Positions 32,675 to 43,718 of a stretch of DNA of 64,000 nucleotides are shown one piece after another. The stretch is taken from the NCBI GenBank assembly GCA_030686995.1, contig CM060691.1:90207055-90271054 (forward strand), in the 5' to 3' direction. Every line of letters begins with the position of its first letter. Position 1 is the first letter of the stretch. The position numbers and the translations under genes were made by a program. The notes beneath the pieces were generated by a model. It searched no databases and was not told where the DNA came from. It saw nothing but the letters and a program-made list of their open reading frames with translations. The stretch comes from Artemisia argyi (taxonomy: Eukaryota; Streptophyta; Magnoliopsida; Asterales; Asteraceae).

Positions 32675-32729
32675 GAGTTGGTGATTGGTGATCGGTTCTT
32701 TTTTCGTTTATGCCTTTCCTTTTACGTCT

Positions 32730-34175
32730 TGATACGTTTCCGCTATTTTTCTGTTATACTTATGGAATTTCTGATTTGAACCTGCTAATAAATTGAAGTC
32801 GGAATTTTGTCTTATCATCATATCTGTTCTTATTCATGATTATGATCAGTTATCTGATATATATGTGTTCCGCATCTATTGGATTAAGTCTGAAACGATC
32901 GGTTATTATTGAAGAATCTAAAATGTTCTGAACCTTTTGAATCAATTAATGAGAAACTAACCTTCCGTTCGTTTGAATCGTTTTCATTTCCTTTCGTAAT
33001 CTGGTATGTATCTATTCGGTTCTTTTCAATTTCGCGGACGAAATTTTATTTTTTGAGGGGAAGAGTTGTAAAACCCTAAAATCTAAAAAACCTAAAACCG
33101 GATAAAATTAAAAAGTTACAGAAACGTTACATTTATTAATACCCTAAATTATTAAACGCCTCATTATAACCAAATAATTCGACATTTTTCTAAATATTTT
33201 GACCCATTAAATTCAATACTTCGAAACCTTAATGATCTATGTTTAAATTGTAGTCGTAACCAAACACCATGATTAGTTTTAAAAGCCCATTTAAAACATA
33301 TCATAACCGGTAATTAGAGGCCCAATTAAAATGATTAAACGGTAATGTTAATGAGATACGCTCCTCTTTGTTGTTTATAACCAAATAACCGATCCTTGTT
33401 CTCCTTCCTGCTCCTCTCGACAAACAGACACAACCAAACACAAACAGAAGTTACACAAACAAAAAAATATATTCGGCTGCTGCTACTGTGCTTGATCGAT
33501 TAATGGGTTTTTGGAATAGAATAGTGTTGGGTTTCCGATACTAGACTCCTTTGTTTTTCCTGATTTCTTGCTCGATCCTTCAAGGTATTCGACTAATACT
33601 TTTTTTTTCATTCCTGTTTCGACAACAATAAAACATATTATAAGATGGACTTGTCTGGTGTATTTTATGTCGAATATGGCTGTAACCAATCGACCCTATA
33701 CATAATTCTGATCGACCACATAAGATAACATGTTAGAAATATTGGATCGACCTAGGTTGTTTTGGTAATCGACCCATGTGATTCTGATTCGATTAGGAGG
33801 TTCGACCCTAAACTGCTTAATTCGACTAAGTAACCGAACCACATAAAATCAAATATAGTGTAATATATAATCAATCCTATAGTTGTTATAAATTGACCCT
33901 ATATATCGACCATTTAAGGTCGACCATACCTTGTTTTCTGATCGACACAAACAAACCCAAAACATGATTATAAATCGACCCTATATATCGACCATGTAAA
34001 ATCAAATATACCTTGTTTTTGTTCGACCCTATGATATTGTTCCCTGCAACCATAACTAAAATCAGTATATGTAAATTGCAAAAGTATAAAGTCTGGTGTT
34101 GTTTGTCCATGCGTGAATAAATGTGATTGGATTTTCAAACTGGGACTAGACCCACTAATGAATAAGGGTGAGTGT

Positions 34176-34185
<10 letters not shown>
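32730..34185 (+). repeat. 3' LTR of the gag-only element, left part
   Basis: Same start (TGATACG) as the 5' LTR and alignable to the point GTGTAGTTTTTT, where the LINE poly(T) begins. The preceding 30 bases are pyrimidine-rich, so the usual polypurine tract is missing. Confidence 0.85.

Positions 34186-34221
<36 letters not shown>
34178..34221 (-). other. LINE poly(A) tail (44 T on the plus strand)
   Basis: An uninterrupted T run directly after the short LINE 3' end (minus strand ...TTTCATC then A run). An intact long tail suggests a recent insertion. Confidence 0.9.
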
Positions 34222-34222
<1 letters not shown>

Positions 34223-34243
34223 ATGAAAGAGTAAATATTTCAT

Positions 34244-37200
34244 TCAAACATTGGATAAGAGTACATCGTTGGTTGCTCGAACAAAAATACAACCTGGGAC
34301 TCTACCATCTAAGACTATCTCTTCATTATGCCCTAATCCCCATGAAGCAATGCTATGAGCGACCATATTCCCCTCTCTTTTAACAAACGACCAATTGCAC
34401 GTACTAAAAGCTTGAGAAGAGACTAATATTTGCGAAAACAAGCACGCTATTTGACGAAGAGCAGATCGATCGCGAAGTGCATTAACAAGGCACATGGAGT
34501 CTGATTCAAAAACTACATTCTGGAAATTTTTACTTAGAGCATGAGTCATAGCCCACATGATAGCTTTGGCTTCGGCTTCCAACGGAGAGGCCGCATAATA
34601 TTCTACTCGAGCACCTGATAATAACACCTCCCCATTATGATTTCGAGCAACAAACCCCAAACCAGCCCTACCCGTTTCTTTTTGCCACGATGCATCAGTG
34701 TTGAGTTTAACTTGTTGGAGTTGTGGTTTCACCCATGAACCTCTTTCCTTTATTTCATTTGATCCTGTTGCGAGCTCTTTCTTGTTAGCCACCTGGTATT
34801 CTAAAAGTAGATGTTTTGCAAAAACATCCACTTCTTGTGCTCTTCCGCCAAGTTGGCCATGAAAACGCCCATTTCTTCTTGTCCATAAACCCCAAAGTAT
34901 CATAAGAATTAACTCCCAACTCGAAGGACTTTTCTCTAAAATCACATGACATAAATCTTCCAAAGTGTCGGGATTACCTTCTTCAAGCAGCCTATCAAGA
35001 CTACATCTGACCCACACCTCTTTGGCAGCCGAGCACCTGTACAAAATGTGCATTACATCTTCCCCAAGCTCACCACAATGTGTACAAAAGACTGATGATA
35101 AATTAAGCCTTCGAATCCGCATGTTTTCAACAGTTGGAACATAGTTATGCACGGTGCGCCAAATAAATAACTTGATCTTGTTAGGCACGTTTGCCTTCCA
35201 AACAGCATGCCATAACTTCAGACGGACTTCTGTATCATTCAGCTCCACTTCCTGCACTGTATCAAGAGCCAAGAAATAGGCCGTTTTGCATGAAAATTGT
35301 CCATGTGAGCTATTTAACCAGTATATAGTATCGGGACTTGATTGACTCACAAAGCAACATGAAATTTTATTTGCAACATCATGTGGGAACAACAAAAAGA
35401 GCAGCTCCCTGTTCCAATCATCACCAGCATCATTTAATAAGTCGCGAACATAAACTACGTCGCAACTATCTGGTTTAGGACCCAATCTTCTATGGTTTGC
35501 GAGCCAAAAATCCTCCCACACATTCACATTACGACCATCACCTATATTCCATTTACATCCCTTTTGAACCAGTTCTTTCACAGCCAAAAAACTACGCCAA
35601 ATGTAGCTTGGACGGTAGCCAACACTTGCATTAAAGAAGGTTGAGTTTGGGAAATAACGAGCTTTCAAAACCCTTGCAGCCAACGTTGTTGGAGATGTTA
35701 TCAAACGCCATACCTGTTTTGCTAGAAGACACTTGTTGAATAGCCCTAAGTGACGGAAACCAAGGCCTCCACGAAACTTAGACACACACATTTTCTCCCA
35801 TGAGCACCATCGAATGGGGTTTTCTTTGACACCATCACCCCACCAAAATAAATTAAGAGCCTTGTGAATATCATCAATTAAGGTTTCAGGGAGTAGAAAA
35901 AGATTCATGACGTACAAAGGCATTGCTTGGGCTACCGATTTAATAAGAACTTCCTTCCCTCCACTTGAAAGAGTTTTCTCCTTCCATCCTCCGAGCTTCT
36001 TTTTAATCTCATCAAGAATAGCTTGGAATACCACTTTCTTCGATCTGCCAATGATTGATGGAAGACCCAAGTATTTAGTCTGATTCACAACTTCTCGTAC
36101 TTCCAAGGACTCAAGAATACGGGTCCGAATGGGTGGCTCAACATTGGCGCTAAAAGAGACTTCAGATTTATCATAATTAATAACCTGACCTGATGCCTGG
36201 CAATATCTTTCAAGAATGCATTTCAGTTTGTTGCTTTCATCAATTGAAGCTCTAGTAAAGAATATGCTATCATCGACAAAAAACAAATGTGAGATTTCAG
36301 GTGCTCTCCTACACACTTTTACTCCATGAATATGACCAAGTGAAACTGATTTCCTTATCATAGATGATAACACTTCTGCACACATAATAAATAGATAGGG
36401 CGAAATAGGATCTCCTTGGCGAAGCCCTCTAGTTGGAGTCACATGACCTGAAACTTGCCCGTTAATATTAAAAGTAAAGGAAACCGAAGATACACAAGCC
36501 ATAATCAAGTTGATAAAGTGTGGCGGAAACTTAAACTTACTAAGAACTGCACGAATAAAAGGCCACTCAACTCTATCATAAGCTTTGCTCATATCGACCT
36601 TAAGTGCTAAAGCTCCCTTTCTGCCATTTTTCTTTTTCTTGAGCCAATGCAGAACTTCAAAAGCCACAATCGCATTATCAGTAATCACACGTTCTGAAAC
36701 AAAAGCTGACTGATTTTCATGGATAATACGTGGTAAAATTGGTTTTATTCTGTTAACCAAAACCTTTGAAATTATTTTGTACAGTACGTTACACAAACTA
36801 ATAGGGCGTAGGTCTTTTAGTGACTCCGGTTGTGACACTTTTGGAATCAAAGTAATTAAAGTTTTGTTTATGTTGGGAGGCAACACTCCGGTCTCAAAAA
36901 ACGCAGCAACCATTTTCACAACTGTAGGACCAACACTCACCCAAAATTTTTGAAAAAACAAAGCAGACATACCATCAGGTCCAGGGGCTTTATTCGGGGC
37001 CATTTGCATTAACGCCTCATAAACTTCCTTTGTCGTAACTTGTCTTTCAATTGAAAGTCTATCACTGTCAGTCAGAGTTTGATCTAAGTCGTCCACTACA
37101 GAGTTGCAATGTTGTGGCGAAGAACTTGAGAAGAGATTAGAGAAGTATCCAGACACTAAGCTGCATAACTCTTCCTCATTTTCCACCCATCTCCCATTCT

Positions 37201-38332
37201 CGTCTTTGAGTCTTAAAATGCTATTTCGTTTCCATCGGTTGCTTGCACGAGAGTGGAAATATCGAGTATTTCTGTCACCCTCACGAAGCCACTGGACACG
37301 ACTGCGTTGTTTCCACATAATTTCCTCCCGTGTAAGAAGCTCTTTAATTTCTTCTCGCAAACACTGTTGCTCACACCATGTTGAGGCATCAAAACGACAC
37401 TGTAGTATCTCAAGGGCCCTTTTTTTCGATTTAATAGAGCGTTGAACATGACCAAAACTGATATTATTCCAAAGTGTGAGCTTTGCAGCACATTCTTTTA
37501 CAATTGCACATGGATCATGCTCAAGTCCATTAGCCAGACTGCTCGCCCATGCCTCTCTCACGACCTCATGGATGGTCTCATCTCGTAACCACATATTCTC
37601 GAAACGAAAGATTTTGTTCTTTTTTTTCACCAGCGGAACTAAACGACATATAATGGGGGAGTGGTCAGAAGCTATCCTTGCCAAGTTTTGAAACGACGCA
37701 CCAGGGTATAACTCTAACCAATCTGGACTGGCCAGGAACCTATCAAGTCTTTTCTTAACATTTGATTCACCTCGTCGCCCATTAGTCCATGTATATTTGA
37801 CCCCACTAGCGCTCATATCTTCAAGATTGCAGAAAGTACACGTATTGAGAAAAGCAGACATCTCACTAATGTTGCAACACCTTCTTCCCATCTTTTCAAA
37901 AGCATAGAGTATTTCATTAAAATCACCAAAACATAGCCAAGGTTGATTATGATTTTCTCTCAAAGAACGTAACAAGCTCCAAGTTTTGTACTTTTCTTGT
38001 TGTTTAGGCCAACCATAAATCCCAGTGCCTCGCCAAATTGTGTTATTATCTTCCTTCACAACAAAGTCTATGTGGTTTTGTGAGTAACTTTTAATGTTCA
38101 GATCACACTCTTTTTTCCAGAGAAGTAATAGGCCGCCTGCCCTCCCAACTGAACTAACAATCAGTATGTTATATTGCTGAAAACTAAATCTGAAACCCGT
38201 AATTTCACTATCATGAACCCGAGTTTCCATAAGAAACATGATAGTTGGGCTGAATTCGTTCACTAAGGAGCGAAGGTGTTGAACTGTCCATGGGTTGCCC
38301 ATACCCTGGACGTTCCAACTAAGGATACTCAT
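34244..38332 (-). CDS. LINE ORF2: endonuclease, reverse transcriptase, RNase H
   Basis: 1362 codons without a stop. N-terminal APE-like endonuclease (SWNVQGMGNPW, METRV, GDFNE, SDHSPI). Reverse transcriptase with GPDGMSALFFQKFW, KVDMSKAYDRVEW, GLRQGDPISPYLF and FVDDS near residue 682; most plant LINEs have FADDS, so Ala is replaced by Val but both aspartates remain. A zf-RVT region (NVPNKIKLFIWR...CTHCGELGED..H.LYRC) and a plant RNase H domain (NTDASW, LEAEAKA, FESDS) follow. The start ATG overlaps the ORF1 stop as ATGA, suggesting coupled translation. Intact. Confidence 0.93.
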   Translation of the reverse strand: MSILSWNVQGMGNPWTVQHLRSLVNEFSPTIMFLMETRVHDSEITGFRFSFQQYNILIVSSVGRAGGLLLLWKKECDLNIKSYSQNHIDFVVKEDNNTIWRGTGIYGWPKQQEKYKTWSLLRSLRENHNQPWLCFGDFNEILYAFEKMGRRCCNISEMSAFLNTCTFCNLEDMSASGVKYTWTNGRRGESNVKKRLDRFLASPDWLELYPGASFQNLARIASDHSPIICRLVPLVKKKNKIFRFENMWLRDETIHEVVREAWASSLANGLEHDPCAIVKECAAKLTLWNNISFGHVQRSIKSKKRALEILQCRFDASTWCEQQCLREEIKELLTREEIMWKQRSRVQWLREGDRNTRYFHSRASNRWKRNSILRLKDENGRWVENEEELCSLVSGYFSNLFSSSSPQHCNSVVDDLDQTLTDSDRLSIERQVTTKEVYEALMQMAPNKAPGPDGMSALFFQKFWVSVGPTVVKMVAAFFETGVLPPNINKTLITLIPKVSQPESLKDLRPISLCNVLYKIISKVLVNRIKPILPRIIHENQSAFVSERVITDNAIVAFEVLHWLKKKKNGRKGALALKVDMSKAYDRVEWPFIRAVLSKFKFPPHFINLIMACVSSVSFTFNINGQVSGHVTPTRGLRQGDPISPYLFIMCAEVLSSMIRKSVSLGHIHGVKVCRRAPEISHLFFVDDSIFFTRASIDESNKLKCILERYCQASGQVINYDKSEVSFSANVEPPIRTRILESLEVREVVNQTKYLGLPSIIGRSKKVVFQAILDEIKKKLGGWKEKTLSSGGKEVLIKSVAQAMPLYVMNLFLLPETLIDDIHKALNLFWWGDGVKENPIRWCSWEKMCVSKFRGGLGFRHLGLFNKCLLAKQVWRLITSPTTLAARVLKARYFPNSTFFNASVGYRPSYIWRSFLAVKELVQKGCKWNIGDGRNVNVWEDFWLANHRRLGPKPDSCDVVYVRDLLNDAGDDWNRELLFLLFPHDVANKISCCFVSQSSPDTIYWLNSSHGQFSCKTAYFLALDTVQEVELNDTEVRLKLWHAVWKANVPNKIKLFIWRTVHNYVPTVENMRIRRLNLSSVFCTHCGELGEDVMHILYRCSAAKEVWVRCSLDRLLEEGNPDTLEDLCHVILEKSPSSWELILMILWGLWTRRNGRFHGQLGGRAQEVDVFAKHLLLEYQVANKKELATGSNEIKERGSWVKPQLQQVKLNTDASWQKETGRAGLGFVARNHNGEVLLSGARVEYYAASPLEAEAKAIMWAMTHALSKNFQNVVFESDSMCLVNALRDRSALRQIACLFSQILVSSQAFSTCNWSFVKREGNMVAHSIASWGLGHNEEIVLDGRVPGCIFVRATNDVLLSNV

Positions 38333-39845
38333 TGGTGTCGGCGGTGTTGCATCGCAACACTCGCCGCTGAATTGGTCTCTTTAAGGTCTTTAGGTTTCTT
38401 AACACTATCAACATCCATTTGATCTCCATCAACACACTTCTCATATGATCTCTTTCCCCCATTAGTCCTATCTATGGCATCAACGTCTGAGTTGTTCACT
38501 ACCCCCCCTCGAGGAAGCCTTTTCCATCCTTTAAGTTGTAATGCATTTACCTGTACGTTGGTGTGAGTAGCAGCCGCAAGTTCAGGTCCCTCTGGCTCTG
38601 TTTCAACTTGTGCGTTCTTTTTTGGTGCCATTAATTGGCTCGTGATCTGTTAGGCTAATGATGACCCATTGAAAGCTTCTAGCGACCCAGCTTCCTTTTG
38701 GCACATGGGAGCCCCATTATCTTCACTTACGGTTGACCCATTGATTATTTTACTTCTAGTTGATCCATGATCTTTGGATGGCAAATTGGTACTTGTTTTA
38801 GTTGGCTTGAGTTTCTCGTGAAAAATAACATCCCCTCGATTTCTATCTATTGGCGCTTCACAAGAGGAGCTGTTTTGAGCATCAATGTTGCCTAGTTCCA
38901 AGCTGCTATTTTCGATATTCTCACACTTTGAACTTTTGATCATGCCACGGTTACTCTCGTCCCCTATGATACCCTTACCATTAATGATAACCTGGTTCAA
39001 ATAATGTGGCCCTTGAAGTTTTTTCTCTGGACTATTGGTATTAAATTTAGTATTGCATAAATCGACATAAACCGGACTTTGTCCCCCCATGATTGACCAT
39101 CTTCCCATGCATTAGACGCACGTAGATGCTCATGAAACGGCCAATCTTTGAACGTCTTTCCATCAATCTCAAGAGGTTTTGTGAGACATTCTTTCTCTAT
39201 GTGACCCAATAATCCACACCAATAACAGTAGTTTGGTAATTTTTCATATTGAATATAGACCCGGACCTTTTCATTTTGAAGGTTTATAACATTGACAAAC
39301 CTACACAACGGACTCAAAATGTTTATCATTACCTTCGCTCTAATATGTTTACTACGATTCTCGAAATATGCGTCATCAACATCTATAACGTCACCTAACT
39401 TAGCTGCAATACGACGCACCCAAAATTTATTTCTCCTACTTAAAGGCACATTTAACAAACGAATCCAAAAAGAAACCTTTGACATGTCGCTTTGTGTAGG
39501 TAGTTCGTCATTTTCGGTTGACTTTAGCACAACCAAATTTCTCTCAAAAGACCACGGACCATCTTCTAACACCCTCTTAAAATCTACATAGTGATCAAAA
39601 AGTACCAGAAACATATTCGAGTCGAGTTCATTGAAAGTTATTGATCGGCGAGGTCTCCATGCAGCAGATAGAGCTTTCTTCATTCTTTGAAAACTATATG
39701 GGCGATCGGTGTGAACCCGTCCCAACAGAGCTCTCACAGCACTACCCATGCCACCATTGTGACTCTCACCCTCATAACCCACAACTTCGTCTTCCACGTC
39801 GTTGACGGTGATCTTCCTCATCATCTCACTTAATTCTCTAGCCAT
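38329..39845 (-). pseudogene. LINE ORF1 (DUF4283 and CCHC zinc knuckle), one frameshift and one stop
   Basis: The start at 39845 (MARELSEMMRKITVND) leads into a DUF4283 domain (RPYSFQRMKKAL, FLVLFDHYVDFKRVLEDGPW) and a zf-CCHC_4 knuckle (CYWCGLLGHIEKEC). The frame then shifts in a run of six C on the plus strand near 39083-39088; the continuing frame is 39108-38650. A TAA at 38650-38652 interrupts it before the last piece (MAPKKNAQVETEPEG), which ends at 38329 overlapping ORF2. It would encode the RNA-binding chaperone of the LINE. As read, it is broken; the homopolymer indel could be a sequence error. Confidence 0.8.
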
Positions 39846-40108
39846 TTCCTTCGATCACAATATAATACAAAGAGAGCAAGACTAAACTTTTTGCTAAAGT
39901 GGTTCTTGAAATGAAGAGTTGTAGTTGTTTCAACAGGGATCAAGTAAGTTGTAGAAGAAAAGAAATGAAATATAAAAGCCACTATCTATAGGGTAATGAT
40001 AAACCACATGGGTACCACAGAGGGTAGGTCGGCGGGTGGAGTTCTAGAAGGAGAGAGAAACGGAAGGAAAACTAAACAGGGATCAAGTGTACAAATTTAG
40101 TTTTGTAC

Positions 40109-41537
40109 GTAGTTTTTTTTAAATTTTGGTCTAATGGGTTGTGTTTATTAAGTTAAATTTATTTAGTTAATATGTAATAAATATTTTCGGTTATTAAAAT
40201 ATCGGACTAACGTGATCTATATTTGGACATAATAATAATTGGTACGTTTCGGTTTAGTAAACTTAATGACATTGAATGTATTTGATACCCTAAACCTAAT
40301 GTCATTTAATACGTATTTGTAACCCTATTTTATCAATAAATGGCATTTATGTTTTTAACCCTAAGTTGACTAAATATAGAAACCTACTAAATATAGATGA
40401 ACCCTAATCTGTGTAGATTCGTTGAAGAAAACGTAACGTCCGTTGATTCGTTTGCTTTCCGTTTATTTGCATTAAGGTACGGATATTCTTGATACCCATT
40501 TCTATTTACATCGTTATCGGCTGGTTTGTTTTTTTGATTACTCGTTTCTCATGATTCGTATTCATTGACTTTAATTCGTTTACTTTCATATGAACCTTTG
40601 ATATGAACCCTTTGATTTGAACCATTGATATGATCCTTTTGTTGTGATCCATCTGATATGATCCTATTGCTATGACCCCTTTGTTTTAATCAATTTGATT
40701 TGACCCATTGCTCAAGGTACTATTCCTAGCCATGGAGGTAACATGGCCATGTCATTGAGGCACCAATGGCATGACACTTTCTGTGGAGGTGTGGTTGATC
40801 CACGGCGTTTCCCTTATCTGTGTCTGTGGCCATTATCTGAGTATGTATGCTAGCATTGAGCTAGGGTATGTGCTAATCTGTTTTACAGGGGAGCGTATGG
40901 ATGCATCCTAGGTAATCTGTATCTGTATCTGGTGATTGCTAGGTGTGTGACCCTACACCCCATCACAATCTGGTACATTGGAGTCTGCAGCTCCATGTAC
41001 AATAAAGGAATTTACGGTATAATGTATTGTGAAATGAAATGATTGATTGATTGTTTTCGTACTTGAGCAAATTCCGTTACTATCCCTTTTACCATTTCTG
41101 TATTATCCTTTGACTTTCATTCTCATATGACCCTTCATATTCTTTATGACATTATATCTCAGCAGGTTCTCATTGGATTGTTTGTTTATTCGTTTATGTT
41201 TAGTTATATTTCATATCTCTATATCTGTTCACTGAGCGTTAGCTCAGCCGCATTTTCTTTTCCCTGAAGCAGGTATCAAGTTGGAGGCTGGGATTGCGTG
41301 ATGAGAGTAGGAGCTTTTAATGGACCAACCCTACCTTAGTATTCATGGATTTTATTTGAGATTTATGTTTGATTATTTCATTTCTTTTAGAAGTTGATTT
41401 TGATTGTATTTGTTTTATTAGTCCTTTTAGTCTTAAGATTTGTAATTTATTGAGCTAAGGCTTCCACTTGCGCTTTATGTTCTGAAATGAGACCATAATG
41501 TTACACTTTAGACCCTTATCCAGTTTGGGGTGTTACA
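40109..41537 (+). repeat. 3' LTR of the gag-only element, right part
   Basis: It continues the LTR from the LINE insertion point and ends GGTGTTACA, as the 5' LTR does at 31576. Confidence 0.85.
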
Positions 41538-41814
41538 AGCGTACTAATGAGAAAGTGGGCTATAGTAAAACTGCCGCACGGTCGCAAAGTGTTAGGAGAA
41601 TTACGAAATTGAGGTACACTTTCATCATGTTAAATAATATGATTATACAATACCAAGGGATGGCAATTTGTCCCGACTATGTTTCGAGGAAGTACATCAT
41701 GAAGATGATCCCGTACCACCGGAAGAAAATATGTTAGAACTTATTAGAGAAATACACAGTAAGCAAACTCATCATCATCTTAAATGCGATTTAGTGGAAC
41801 ACGTTTGGCGTTGA
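41538..41814 (+). pseudogene. HARBI1/ALP1-like transposase, C-terminal part
   Basis: Directly after the chromovirus LTR the sequence reads, across two frames, MLNNMIIQYQGMAICPDY then LELIREIHSKQTHHHLKC and LVEHVWR-stop at 41812. This is the usual end of ALP1/HARBI1 proteins (HNMI..., EIRDR.TH..L..DL.EH.W). It matches the N-terminal half at 10872-11608, but roughly 80 residues between them are missing, including the end of the catalytic core. Confidence 0.7.
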
Positions 41815-43538
41815 ACAAATCAAGAAGTGCTTTAATATTTATTGTTATGTTTTTTTTATTTTATTTGCATTATTATTGCAATATTTATTTAATTATGAAT
41901 GATATTTTAATTTAAAAAAATAGTTATGATCGCCATTGCAGTCACTATTAGCAATTTGTGGTTGGTGTGTAGTATTAGAGAGAAAAAACTAAGTTGGCGC
42001 TGATATGGCAAGAGTGATCACAGAAAATTGTGGTCACCATTAGCATTATTCTTAGATGGGAGAGAAAGAAATGTCAATTATTTTCTATTTATATGGTTAC
42101 TTATCGGTCATGACTCAGATGTCAGAACATCGTAAGAAAATGTAACGGGTTTTGAATTTGTAGAATCTATGTGCTTATTGGCTTATTGCATTTATGAAAA
42201 CAAATAAGCACTTTTGAAATGTTTTGATAGCTATGTGCATGATTACAAGTTTAGCAGGAAACAATGGTCAACGAACACATTTCAAAGTTCCTGCTTTTTT
42301 TAAGTTCTATATTAGTTCACTGTATACTTACCGAAAAAAGGATTTGTTATCCATAGCCTTCCAAAATGATTGTAATACTAACATTAATTTTTTTTTTTTC
42401 TTTTTATAATTAACCTGGGAAGCAAAAAATAAGGGGCATAAAGTATAAAGTTTGATATGTCAAAAATAGTAAAATACAAAAAAAGGGAACAGAAAACCAT
42501 TATAAACTGTCTTATCCAAGTAATAAAGTGGTAAAACTGTTGAAAATAAAATGCAACATAAAATATAGAGTTTAACAAGGTAAAAGTAGAAAAAGATAAA
42601 ATACACGAAACAAAAAACCATAAAAAAAACTCTCTTGTTGTCCAATAGGATGCGTACCCATAGTACCACCCATTGAAAGATGATTGTACAACAAATTGCA
42701 CGATCAGGCGTACGATGGTGATTGAAGGGTATAGGGGATGTTGTGGTTGCGCCAAGCTTGTGTTTAACCTGAAATAAGAAATACGAAGACACTACGTTAA
42801 GTGATTGCGCAGGGGTTGAGCCCTGTGAACCACCCCCGCCGTGTGAATAAGTGTTTGGTATGAAAAGTATAGTGAAAATGTAGTAAAGTGAAGTAGTGAA
42901 GATTGCATACCAGACTTGTGACTCATCCAAGACTATTTATAGGGAAAGAAAATAGTTTGGAGAGTGCTTGCACGTTTTTAGGAGATCATGGGGGCGTCCC
43001 ATGATTTGTGGTAACCGCTAGGGCTTAATGTCCCACTCTTCCTGGTTTAGTGGGTAAGCTAAGGAGAAAAAGCAGACGTGGGTAAGACTTGGTCTTAGCA
43101 TTGTTTGGACTTGGCATTGTTCCGTCCTTATAACTTATCGAAGGATACCCCTAAGGGCTTAATCCTTCGACTGGTGAATTCCCACTTGGTAACTAGATCA
43201 CAGGTGATTAGTTTTACACCAACGAAAGTTTTAGGAGGCTAGCCATAGCCTTCGAATATGTAAGTTACGAGCAGGACCGAAGGAGTGTCCTTTGACCTGA
43301 TCGGAGGGTACATTATCAAGCCCCCTAGTCGAAAGTGATGTACATGCACTAAGGTACATATCTTCCGACTCAAGACTCAATACAATCCCTATAATAATTT
43401 AAAACAGATAAGGCAGGGAATGCGCTTAAAAACTTAGAGTCATAACGACATAATTATTGATAACCCCAAACGTCTATTGAAAATTCAAACATTCATTTGA
43501 AGTCTAGATACATTAGCATGACAAAGGTATTGGCCCCT
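41815..43538. other. Intergenic stretch with a possible Harbinger terminal repeat
   Basis: Near 42022-42047 the sequence GTGGTCACCATTAGCATTA, read on the other strand, resembles the MITE terminus (17 of 23 positions), and may be the right end of the Harbinger copy whose transposase lies just upstream. The remainder is AT-rich with no supported gene; ORFs near 42384-42930 lack recognisable features. A TATA-like ATTTATAGGG occurs near 42934. Confidence 0.45.
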
Positions 43539-43546
43539 ATAAATAT
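43539..43546 (+). promoter_or_regulatory. TATA box upstream of the Transposase_28-like gene
   Basis: TATAAATA in CCCCTATAAATATGC, about 180 bases before the first recognisable coding sequence. Confidence 0.5.
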
Positions 43547-43718
43547 GCATTCGAGAATCCCAAACTACCTAACCTTCTTCCAAACAATACACACAGTCCA
43601 TAAATCGTTTAAACACCTCAAGGTAAAGGTAAGACACTCGTTTGATATTTGTTTAATAATACAATACCTGTTTACTTGTATCATTATGGATGCCTAACGC
43701 ATCATAAGACAACAAAAA

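Larger units (their letters stand above)
34178..40108 (-). mobile_element. Full-length L1-type LINE in the chromovirus 3' LTR
   Basis: Minus strand: 5' end near 40108, ORF1 (39845-38329), ORF2 (38332-34244), 22-base 3' UTR and poly(A). It interrupts the LTR at GTAGTTTTTT: the LTR resumes at 40109 with GTAGTTTTTTTT, so the target duplication is about GTAG plus T residues. The uninterrupted site is visible in the 5' LTR near 30157-30167. Confidence 0.92.
28746..41537 (+). mobile_element. Gag-only chromovirus-like element with 2.8-kb LTRs
   Basis: A 5' LTR (28746-31576), initiator-Met primer site, a decayed gag with CCHC knuckle and a 3' LTR (32730-41537, split by a LINE) are seen. Only 1153 bp separate the LTRs and pol is absent. 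Long LTRs ending TGTTACA and the gag type suggest a Tekay/Del chromovirus. The flanking pentamers differ (AGTCT before, AGCGT after) and the two flanks belong to different host sequences, so this is not a simple insertion. Confidence 0.8.

Noticed and set aside
42384..42930. Two overlapping minus-strand ORFs with hydrophobic Phe/Tyr-rich products
   Set aside because: The composition follows from A-rich DNA on the plus strand; no family resemblance.
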